Below are positions 8,338-15,571 of a DNA stretch of 15,571 bases, one piece after another (positions within the stretch are counted from its first letter, which is position 1; the number at the start of each line of letters is the position of its first letter). The stretch spans positions 1 to 15,571 of the forward strand of contig JABMQG010000077.1 in assembly GCA_013203365.1 (NCBI GenBank), read 5' to 3'. This DNA comes from Planctomycetota bacterium. GTDB taxonomy: Bacteria > Planctomycetota > Phycisphaerae > SM23-33 > FEN-1343. The notes under the pieces were generated by a model. The model was not told where the DNA came from. It did not search any database and saw nothing but the letters and a program-made list of their open reading frames with translations. Made by a program: the position numbers and the translations under genes.

Positions 8338-9375
8338 CTACAGCGAGTAATTGAACAACACGGCCTCCGCCACAGCCGATTCGATCACGCCCTCTTCCAA
8401 CATCGCGCCGACCGACTGCGACATCGTGCTCATGCCCTGCCTCAGGCCCGTCTGGAGAACGCTCCGCAGCATGTACGTGCCCCGGCGACGAATAATGTTC
8501 CGGACCGCGTCCGTGGTTACAAGCACCTCGCAGGCCACTCGCTTGCCCCCGTCCTTCATCGGCAGCAGCTCCTGATGAATGATGCCCTGAAGGCAATCGG
8601 CCAGCAGGTTGCGAATGTGGCCTTCCTCCTCCGTCGGGGAGTAGCTGACCAGCCGTTCGATGATCTTGTCGATGCTTATCACGTGAAGCGTCGAGATAAC
8701 CAGTACGCCCGTCTCCGCCGCCGTCAGGGCAATGCGGATCGTCTCGTAGTCGCGCATTTCACCTATGGCGATCATGTCCGGGTCTTGACGAAGGGCCGCG
8801 CGAAGGCCCGCGCTAAACGATGCGGTGTCCTTACCTACCTCTCGCTGGCGTATAATGCTCTTGGCGTTCGTGTGAACCGCCTCGATCGGATCCTCGATTG
8901 TAATGATGTGCTTGTGCTGAGTCTGGTTGACTTCGTCGATCATGGCCGACATCGTGGTGGTCTTGCCCTGGCCCGTGCTGCCGGTAAGCAGAACCATGCC
9001 CTTGGTGCGGTGTGTCAGCTCCCTCACTATCGGCGGAAGTTTCAAATCGTCAAGTGTCCTCGGTGTCTCCGGCAACATCCTGATCACCGCGCCGACGCAG
9101 CCTTCGTTCATGCTTATGTTCACGCGGTATCGACCTTCCTCGTCACCCAGCATCAGGTCCAGGTCGTGCGTCTGCTCGAACGAGTCGATCTGCTCGGCGG
9201 TCAGCAGCGAATAGCACAACTGCTTGCACAACCCCGCCGGCAGAACGCCGTGACTGGCACGCTTCAACTGCTTGCCCACGCGGTACATCACCGGAGAGTC
9301 GGCGCAAAGGTGCACGTCGGATGCGTGTCTGTTCTTGCCGTCGCTGATGAACTTCTTGATCTGCTCGTGGATCAT
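8338..9375 (-). CDS. pilT: PilT-like type IV pilus retraction ATPase
   Basis: A 345-residue hexameric secretion ATPase of the PilT branch, which depolymerises type IV pili at the inner-membrane base and powers twitching and DNA uptake. Motifs: N-terminal SDVHL (19-23), Walker A GSTGQGKT (132-139), Asp box ITIEDPIE (158-165), Walker B with GEMRD (205-209), His box STLH (228-231), and VRNIIR (291-296) corresponding to the AIRNLIRE signature that distinguishes PilT from assembly ATPases. Departures from typical PilT are the Q in Walker A and an unusual sequence after the His box (HVISIDKIIERL). Start ATG has GAGGGG five bases upstream. It lies 52 bp after xylB on the same strand; no other pilus gene is in the window, as is common for pilT paralogs. 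PilU or another paralog is possible. Confidence 0.88.
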   Translation of the reverse strand: MIHEQIKKFISDGKNRHASDVHLCADSPVMYRVGKQLKRASHGVLPAGLCKQLCYSLLTAEQIDSFEQTHDLDLMLGDEEGRYRVNISMNEGCVGAVIRMLPETPRTLDDLKLPPIVRELTHRTKGMVLLTGSTGQGKTTTMSAMIDEVNQTQHKHIITIEDPIEAVHTNAKSIIRQREVGKDTASFSAGLRAALRQDPDMIAIGEMRDYETIRIALTAAETGVLVISTLHVISIDKIIERLVSYSPTEEEGHIRNLLADCLQGIIHQELLPMKDGGKRVACEVLVTTDAVRNIIRRRGTYMLRSVLQTGLRQGMSTMSQSVGAMLEEGVIESAVAEAVLFNYSL

Positions 9376-9427
9376 CTTGGCCCCTCACACCGCTTGCGGC
9401 TTTGCTCGTGCTCTTCCATAACCCAAC

Positions 9428-10963
9428 TCACCGCACCAGCTCCGAGATGTTGGTAAACTCGCCCTTCAAAGCCGGGTACAGCCGGCGATACTGAGCGTAT
9501 TGCCTTGCGTAGAAACGAGCCGCGACGCGGTTGGGTTTTATCGTTCGCACCACCTTGATAACGGCCCGGCAGGCGGCGGGGACCGACTCGTATTCCCCGG
9601 CGCCGACGGCGGCCAGGATGGCCGCACCGTAAGCAGGGCCTTCGGCCGCGTTGATCGTGACGCATGTGGCGTTATAAATGTCCGCCTGAAGCTGACGCCA
9701 GAACTCGCTCCGCGCCCCGCCCCCAGACAGCCGAACCTCACGCGTCTTCAGGCCGCGCTGCCGCAGCAGCGTCATTGCGTCGTTCATCGCGAACGTGGCG
9801 CCTTCCAGTACGCTGCGAATAAGCTCGTTACGGCCGGTCCGTTGCGTTATCCCCACCCAGCATGCCCGGGCGAACGGGTCGTTGTGAGGCGTGCGCTCCC
9901 CGGTCAGGTAAGGCAGCCAGAACAGCCCCTCGCAGCCGAGTGGGGCCTTGGCCGCCTTGGCGGTCAGCAGCTCGTAAGGATCGACGCCTCGTCGCTTGGC
10001 CTCGGCGACCTCGGCGTCCCCCAGCGTGTTTCGCAGCCACTGAAAGCTCCCGCCCGCCGCGAGGATGCAGCCGAATACGCAATACTCCCCGGCCACGCAG
10101 GAACAGAACGTCTGAACCCTGGAACCGGCCGGGTCGGTGACGTACTCGGGACTGTGAACGAAAACCACGCCGCTGGTGCCCATGGTGGCGCTCACCGCCC
10201 CGGCCGTGACTATACCGTTGCCGACCGCGCCGACCGGCTGGTCCCCGCCGCCGCCGACCACAATAGTACCCGCGGCCAAACCAAGCTTAGCCGCCGCCGA
10301 TTTAGTTACCGTCCCCGTTATCTCATGGCTCTCGACCACCGCCGGCAAAATATCCTTGTCGATGTCGAACAACTCCAGCATCTTCTTCGACCAGGTGCGC
10401 TTCCTCTGATCGAGCATCATCGTCCCGGACATGTCGCTCACGTCGCCGACGTATTCGCCCGTCAGACGGTAACGTATGTAATCCTTCGGCAACAACATGT
10501 GGGCCAGCCGATCGTAGTTGCGCTTCTCGTGCTGGCGGACCCACAACAGCTTCGTCAGCGTGAAACTGGCCATGGCCACGTTCCCGCACAGTTGAATAAC
10601 CTTCCCACGCCCGCCGGCCTTTCGCGTGATGAACTCGCACTGCTTGGCCGTGCGCTGGTCGTTCCATATTATGCTCGGTCGAATCACGGCACCGGCTTTG
10701 TCCAGGCACACAAGCCCGTGCATCTGACCCGAAAAGCCGACCGCTGAGATTTCCCTGCCGTCGATCTTCGCCCCGGCAATCACGCTTCTGGTGGCCTTGA
10801 CCGTAGCACGCCACCACTGTTCGGGGTCCTGCTCGCTGTAGCCCGGCTTGGGGCTCTGCACACTGTGATCGCCGTTGGCCGTCGCCAGAACCTTGCCGTC
10901 GGCCGTCATCAGGAGCGTCTTCGTGCCGGTAGTGCCAACGTCGATGCCGAGGTAGTATGCCAT
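9428..10963 (-). CDS. xylB: xylulokinase (FGGY family carbohydrate kinase)
   Basis: A 511-residue FGGY kinase, most like xylulokinase, which phosphorylates D-xylulose to xylulose 5-phosphate for the pentose phosphate pathway. Evidence: phosphate-binding GIDVGTTGTKT (6-16), GYSEQDPEQWW (41-51), substrate-contact GQMHG (79-83), the presumed catalytic Asp241 in GGGGDQPVGAVGNG, MGTSGVVF (261-268), and YLTGERTPHNDPFARACWVG, all typical of XylB rather than glycerol or gluconate kinases. Length is normal. The open frame continues 13 codons upstream, but ATG 10963 has AGGAGAG nine bases before it and begins at the domain start. No xylose isomerase or transporter is visible. An IS110 element sits about 155 bp upstream and may have separated the gene from its original control region. 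A related FGGY substrate remains possible. Confidence 0.9.
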   Translation of the reverse strand: MAYYLGIDVGTTGTKTLLMTADGKVLATANGDHSVQSPKPGYSEQDPEQWWRATVKATRSVIAGAKIDGREISAVGFSGQMHGLVCLDKAGAVIRPSIIWNDQRTAKQCEFITRKAGGRGKVIQLCGNVAMASFTLTKLLWVRQHEKRNYDRLAHMLLPKDYIRYRLTGEYVGDVSDMSGTMMLDQRKRTWSKKMLELFDIDKDILPAVVESHEITGTVTKSAAAKLGLAAGTIVVGGGGDQPVGAVGNGIVTAGAVSATMGTSGVVFVHSPEYVTDPAGSRVQTFCSCVAGEYCVFGCILAAGGSFQWLRNTLGDAEVAEAKRRGVDPYELLTAKAAKAPLGCEGLFWLPYLTGERTPHNDPFARACWVGITQRTGRNELIRSVLEGATFAMNDAMTLLRQRGLKTREVRLSGGGARSEFWRQLQADIYNATCVTINAAEGPAYGAAILAAVGAGEYESVPAACRAVIKVVRTIKPNRVAARFYARQYAQYRRLYPALKGEFTNISELVR

Positions 10964-11118
10964 CGCAAAAAACTCTCCTAGAAAGATCCTTCTTGACCAC
11001 ACGGACGTCGCAGAACGAATCGAACGACACGACTCGGCCGCGCCACCGAGGGCATTTGAACATTCGCCGCAGACGCGGTCAAGTCGTTAGAGTAGATGTC
11101 TTTCATGTCAATGGTTGT
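10964..11118. other. xylB leader and IS110 right flank
   Basis: No gene is visible in this 155-bp interval. It contains the xylB Shine-Dalgarno (AGGAGAG on the minus strand, complement at 10973-10979), a weak 5-bp stem CTCGG/CCGAG (11033-11050) and the small dyad CCGC/GCGG near 11067-11077. The right end of the IS110 element must lie here. Confidence 0.4.
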
Positions 11119-12270
<1,152 letters not shown>

Positions 12271-12367
12271 GGCGAAACCGTAAGATACAAGCACTTAACG
12301 CTTGACTGTAGCACCCCAGACCGGCTGCGGCGTCGGCCGGCGGCAGCTTGTATAGGAGCGCCAGGTT

Positions 12368-13477
12368 ATGAAGTTTGAAAAGGTGTTTCAGACAGACAAG
12401 CTCTCCAAGCGCCAACGGGCTGAGCTCACTTTAAAACACCAGCCGGTTGACCGTGTGGCACTCTTCGAGCAGCTATCCTACAACCCGGGTGTCATCTCAA
12501 TGTACACCGGTAAGACTTTCGATGGATTCACGTATACTATGGATGATATCTGTTTGGCCATTCGCCGATCGCTCGATATGTGCATGCCACCAAGACCGGT
12601 CGATTGCAGGGGCCGACGTACGACCGAGGACGGTTTTACCATCGAATCGCTGAATTGGCACGAGGCCATCGTTGGTCGGCCATTTGGAGACGAGAAAGGC
12701 GCGCGTGATTGGGTTTTGCAAAGAACCAAGCAGCTCCGGGAGTGTGGGTTCTCCCCCGCCCAATGTCTAGAAGACCATCGCAATCGCATGTCGGACCTGC
12801 AGCGAAAACTGAACGACACCGTTATTACGAATTTCTGCTACACGGGCATGATGTCACTTTATCACTCCATGGGCTTGGAGATATTCTCCTATTTCTACGC
12901 AGATTATCCCGAAGTCATGTGCGAGTTCATGAAAGAGAGCGTGGAACGGGAACTTCATCGCATCCACACGGTGGCTGACAGTGATGTGAACCCGGCTGTT
13001 ATTTTTGGTGAGGAATTTGCCACGAAACAAGGCCTGCTGTTTGGCCCGGAGTTTTGCATGCTTCATCAATATGCACCCTTGAAGAAGCTGACGGAAGCGT
13101 GGCATGAACACGGCGTGGCGGTTATATTCGCCAGCGGCGGCAACTACAAGAAAGCTATCCCAGACATGATCGACTGCGGTGTTGATGGTTTTTATTGCTT
13201 GGAGCCAGCCTGCGGGATGGACATAGTCGAGTTGAAAAGCGCCTACCCGAATATGGTTTGGGCCGGAGGAGTTGACGGGGTTGATTTGATGGAACGCGGC
13301 ACACCGGAACAAGTCAAAGCCGAAGTACGTCGGCACGTCTGCGAAACAAATGCTTTGCAAGCTGGTGGGATGTTCGTCGGTTCATCCAGCGAGATAAATC
13401 CCACCATAAAGCCGGAGAATTATCGGGCAATGGTGGAGGGGACGGGAGAGCTTCTAAACGCCGACTTTCAGCCCTAA
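12368..13477 (+). CDS. uroporphyrinogen-decarboxylase-family (URO-D/MtaA-like) protein lacking HxCG
   Basis: A 369-residue TIM-barrel protein of the URO-D superfamily, which includes heme-pathway HemE and the corrinoid methyltransferases MtaA/CmuA. Supporting segments are an N-terminal SKRQRAELTLKHQPVDRV, GEEFATKQGLLFGPEF (position of the family G-D-D-x-x-x-Q-x-G), and a C-terminal WAGGVDGVDLMERGTPEQVKAE. The HxCG motif that binds zinc in MtaA-type enzymes is replaced by FASGG (254-258), so MtaA-like methyl transfer to a thiol via zinc is unlikely by the usual mechanism. It is not a typical HemE. Start ATG has AGGAG nine bases upstream. Third codon positions look richer in A/T than in neighbouring xylB. 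It diverges from xylB across the IS110 and converges on tadA. The substrate is unknown. Confidence 0.8.
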   Translation: MKFEKVFQTDKLSKRQRAELTLKHQPVDRVALFEQLSYNPGVISMYTGKTFDGFTYTMDDICLAIRRSLDMCMPPRPVDCRGRRTTEDGFTIESLNWHEAIVGRPFGDEKGARDWVLQRTKQLRECGFSPAQCLEDHRNRMSDLQRKLNDTVITNFCYTGMMSLYHSMGLEIFSYFYADYPEVMCEFMKESVERELHRIHTVADSDVNPAVIFGEEFATKQGLLFGPEFCMLHQYAPLKKLTEAWHEHGVAVIFASGGNYKKAIPDMIDCGVDGFYCLEPACGMDIVELKSAYPNMVWAGGVDGVDLMERGTPEQVKAEVRRHVCETNALQAGGMFVGSSSEINPTIKPENYRAMVEGTGELLNADFQP

Positions 13478-13538
13478 CGCGTCAGCGGCACCCGTCGTAT
13501 GGCTGGATTAGGTGCCAGACCTATAAGACCGGATTGCC

Positions 13539-14018
13539 TTATTTCTTCCCGGCGGCTCGCTGCTGGCGGAAGAATTCAGTTAGCAGTTGGCCGCACTCAC
13601 GTGCCAGGACCCCGCCGAGGACGTCGGGGCGGTGATTAAGGCGATTATCCTCGAAGATGGTGTACACTGACTGCACGGCCCCGGCCTTTGGGTCGGCGGC
13701 GCCGTAGATGAGTTTTTCGACGCGGGCCAGCACGATCGCGCCGACACACATGACGCAAGGCTCCAAGGTAACGTACAGTTGGCAGTTTTCCAGTCGCCAA
13801 TCCCCTATTGCCAATGCAGCGGCTCGAATGGCGAGCAGCTCGGCGTGGGCGACCGGATCTCCGTCGGCTAGGCGACGATTTCCCGCTGCCGCCAGCACCT
13901 GCCGATCCCTGACGATCACGGCCCCGACTGGCACGCTGCCGGTTTTTTGGGTGGCCTGCGCCTGGGCCAGGGCCAAGCGCATAAACCGTTCGTGGTCCTT
14001 CGCGTCGCTTATTTCCAT
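13539..14018 (-). CDS. tadA: tRNA-specific adenosine-34 deaminase TadA
   Basis: A 159-residue zinc deaminase that converts adenosine 34 of tRNA-Arg(ACG) to inosine, allowing decoding of CGN codons. The active-site pattern is complete: HAE (58-60; His ligand and catalytic Glu60) and PCVMC (87-91; Cys88 and Cys91 ligands), with VPVGAVIV before and GAIVLARVEKLIYGA and the GAVQSVYTI segment after, as in TadA rather than guanine or cytosine deaminases. Length is typical. The start ATG has GAGG nine bases before it, inside the palindrome GAGGCCTC (14024-14031). The upstream URO-D gene on the same strand ends 74 bp before it, so cotranscription is possible. Confidence 0.95.
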   Translation of the reverse strand: MEISDAKDHERFMRLALAQAQATQKTGSVPVGAVIVRDRQVLAAAGNRRLADGDPVAHAELLAIRAAALAIGDWRLENCQLYVTLEPCVMCVGAIVLARVEKLIYGAADPKAGAVQSVYTIFEDNRLNHRPDVLGGVLARECGQLLTEFFRQQRAAGKK

Positions 14019-14092
14019 CGGAGGAGGCCTCTTTGGGGCACTGCGATGGGCGATGCAGATTCCTTTTGCATGACTAAGCGGTCACATGCCTG

Positions 14093-15097
14093 TTATTGGT
14101 TCTGCAACACCTCTATCATAGCGTTGATATTTTCGGGTTTGGCGTCACCGGGTATACCGTGGGCCGGGGCGGCGATGTAGCCGCCGGATTCGCCAATCTT
14201 ATCCAGCAGGCGTCTCACCTCGTCTTTCACTTGGGCCGGTGTGCCATATGGGAGCGTTTTCTGAGTGCTTATGCCGCCGTAGAAGCTAAGTTCGTTGCCG
14301 AACTGCTGCTTGGCGGCGTAGACGTCCATCACTTCGGGCTGGAAGGGATTGAACACGTCCAGGCCGGCTTCGATCAACTCGGGAAATAACTCCTGAACTT
14401 TTCCGCAGGAATGGATCATAACGAATTTGCCCTTGGCCTTTGCGAGCCGGTACATTTGCGTTATTCGGGGCTTGATGAACTCTCGCCACAGTTTTGGCCC
14501 CATCAGGAGGCCCCTCTGCTGCCCCCAGTCGTCGCCGAAGAGCATCGCGTCGATGTCATAGCTGCAAAATCGCTCGATAATCCTAAGGTTGAACGCGAGT
14601 TGGCGATCGAGCAACTCGTGCACGAATTTGGGGTTGGCCATCATGTCCATCAGGATGTTTTCCATGCCCCTGAGGGTCCAAGCCCGTTCAAATAGACTGA
14701 AGCCGTGGTTTATGACCACGAATTGGTTCTTGTTTGCGTTGATGAATTCCCCCAAGCCTTCGTAGCGCAGGGGGTTATCGGGGTCGGGAAAGACATATTC
14801 ATCCAACGTTTCGGGTGAAACCTGCTGGTTGCAGATCGTGCCGATATCCACGTTTTCCGAGCAGTCGTACCGGACGCCGAACTCGTCTTCCCAGATATTC
14901 TCGGCGACCTGCCTGTATCCGACTTTCCTGCGAAGGGATATCATGGCGAATGCGTTGTTCAGTTTTTCTTGGAAATTGGGGTCGTTGAGATACCGGGCCA
15001 TATTGTTACGGGCATCCGACGTAAACTCGATGTTATACGGAATCTTGTCCGGCTGACTGTGTCTGAGGGAAGTCAATACGCGTTTTTTATTGGTCAT
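14093..15097 (-). CDS. URO-D-family protein, MtaA-like, with HxCG motif
   Basis: A 334-residue URO-D superfamily protein. Family segments: N-terminal VLTSLRHSQPDKIPYNIEF, FGDDWGQQRGLLMGPKLWREFIKPR (around 188-210), MIHSCGK with the presumed zinc ligands His229 and Cys231, YGGISTQKTLPYGTPAQV, and C-terminal IAAPAHGIPGDAKPENINAM. Known relatives with HxCG are methylcobamide:thiol methyltransferases (MtaA) and many uncharacterised planctomycete and clostridial proteins found beside sugar or methyl-compound catabolism genes. The third ligand position near the C-terminal APAH has Ala where many relatives have Cys, so zinc binding is not certain. ATG 15097 is chosen over TTG 15109 because GGAG lies six bases before it. 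No corrinoid protein or activator gene is visible nearby. Confidence 0.85.
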   Translation of the reverse strand: MTNKKRVLTSLRHSQPDKIPYNIEFTSDARNNMARYLNDPNFQEKLNNAFAMISLRRKVGYRQVAENIWEDEFGVRYDCSENVDIGTICNQQVSPETLDEYVFPDPDNPLRYEGLGEFINANKNQFVVINHGFSLFERAWTLRGMENILMDMMANPKFVHELLDRQLAFNLRIIERFCSYDIDAMLFGDDWGQQRGLLMGPKLWREFIKPRITQMYRLAKAKGKFVMIHSCGKVQELFPELIEAGLDVFNPFQPEVMDVYAAKQQFGNELSFYGGISTQKTLPYGTPAQVKDEVRRLLDKIGESGGYIAAPAHGIPGDAKPENINAMIEVLQNQ

Positions 15098-15165
15098 GTT
15101 GGTCTCCAAAGCAAATCCTATTGGTAAAGAGCCTTCGGTTGCTATGCATCTAATGAAACGTATAA

Positions 15166-15191
15166 GTTAGCCGGGATTTCCCGAATCTAAC
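15166..15191. promoter_or_regulatory. imperfect palindrome upstream of the second URO-D gene
   Basis: GTTAG (15166-15170) and CTAAC (15187-15191) enclose CGGGA-TT-TCCCG (15172-15183), giving a two-part dyad of 26 bp about 70 bp before the start codon of the minus-strand URO-D gene. Without a T-run it is not a terminator. Position and size fit an operator for a dimeric regulator, but no regulator gene is in the window. Confidence 0.3.
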
Positions 15192-15283
15192 TCACCGGCG
15201 ACCGTCTCGCCTCATCTTAGACCATAATGGTGTGTGGGAAACGCTTCTGCAAGCAATAATCTTGTGCGCAAAGACTGTGGAAA

Positions 15284-15412
15284 GTGCAAAGGTTTCTGGA
15301 CAAGATGAAAACGCAACTGCAGGAGGCCGGGGGTTCGGAAGGGCGTTTCAGACCGGTCGACAGGGGCTTTTATTTGGCATTCACCTGTCAGCGTTGCGGC
15401 AAGCATCGCTAA
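15284..15412 (+). CDS. doubtful small ORF with Cys-x-x-Cys end
   Basis: An open frame of 42 codons from GTG 15284 (35 from ATG 15305) ends in FTCQRCGKHR, with a CxxC pair followed by Lys-His-Arg. No family is recognised and the Shine-Dalgarno is poor (AAAGG 12 bases before the ATG). It could be a small zinc-binding protein, or a remnant of a larger one. It ends 11 bp before the proposed IS5-type end. Confidence 0.25.
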   Translation: MQRFLDKMKTQLQEAGGSEGRFRPVDRGFYLAFTCQRCGKHR

Positions 15413-15423
15413 TTCCGTATTAA

Positions 15424-15571
15424 AAGCCTATCCCGGTAGGCCCTATTTTGCCGATGACTCCTGAGGCACATGGAAGTGCCGCAGGAGATCAAGGATGACC
15501 AGGAAGAAGACCTAACGCAAGGTGGCGTACCAGGACAAGTGGCGAATCCCGGATGCCCTGTGGGAGAAGAT
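15424..15571 (+). mobile_element. probable left end of an IS5-type insertion sequence (runs off window)
   Basis: TTAA (15420-15423) matches the YTAR target preference known for IS5-family elements and is followed by AAGCCTATCCCGGTAGGC, which resembles the ends of elements in that family. About 70 bp further is the start of a transposase-like frame. The other end is outside the window, so neither the terminal repeat nor the target duplication can be confirmed. Confidence 0.45.
15495..15571 (+). pseudogene. IS5-type transposase N-terminus with in-frame stop (partial)
   Basis: ATG 15495 has a strong AGGAG seven bases upstream. It reads MTRKKT, then TAA (15513-15515), then in the same frame RKVAYQDKWRIPDALWEK to the window edge. 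The W-x-I-x-D-x-L-W-E-K pattern is typical of the first residues of IS5-family (DDE) transposases. The stop at codon 7 would end translation from the ATG; a start at GTG 15522 could bypass it. A nonsense mutation, a sequencing error or a downstream start are all possible. Only 77 bp are visible. Confidence 0.55.

Overview
This is a GC-rich bacterial window that looks like a member of the Planctomycetota, most likely Phycisphaerae-like. Reasons: a dockerin-like tail ending in a PEP-CTERM sorting signal, two divergent URO-D-family paralogs close together, a stand-alone FlgM, and many starts with weak or distant Shine-Dalgarno sites. The assignment is inference from gene content; no rRNA or other marker is present.

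Layout. 1-159: C-terminal end of an exported PEP-CTERM protein. 256-2744: a small three-helix membrane protein followed, with a GTGA start/stop overlap, by a DinG/XPD-type iron-sulfur helicase. 2842-3180 (minus): a small FlgM-like anti-sigma-28 factor with a strong intrinsic terminator, then about 430 bp without a gene that holds a possible sigma-28 promoter. 3613-5451 (minus): tRNA-modifying enzyme MnmG. 5585-8295 (plus), divergent from mnmG: a membrane-anchored family 2 glycosyltransferase and a lipoprotein of the alkaline-phosphatase superfamily, probably one operon acting at the envelope. 8338-10963 (minus): a PilT-like retraction ATPase preceded by xylulokinase.

11119-15097 is the accessory part. 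A complete IS110-family transposase (minus) lies between divergent xylB and a URO-D-family gene (plus). Upstream of the transposase is a 135-nt block (12136-12270) whose complementary arms fold into a compact four-way junction. It is the most unusual feature here: a candidate IS110 bridge RNA, or otherwise an undescribed structured RNA or leader. Beyond it are the first URO-D paralog (lacking the usual HxCG zinc motif), tadA (tRNA adenosine-34 deaminase), and a second URO-D paralog that keeps HxCG.

15110-15571: a palindrome upstream of the second URO-D gene, a doubtful small Cys-x-x-Cys reading frame, then what looks like the left end and first codons of an IS5-type transposase carrying an in-frame stop, cut by the window edge. 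Housekeeping genes (mnmG, tadA, dinG) are interspersed with unrelated accessory genes, so there is no single pathway. The coherent units are the glycosyltransferase/lipoprotein pair and perhaps the xylulokinase/URO-D neighbourhood, which the IS110 now separates.
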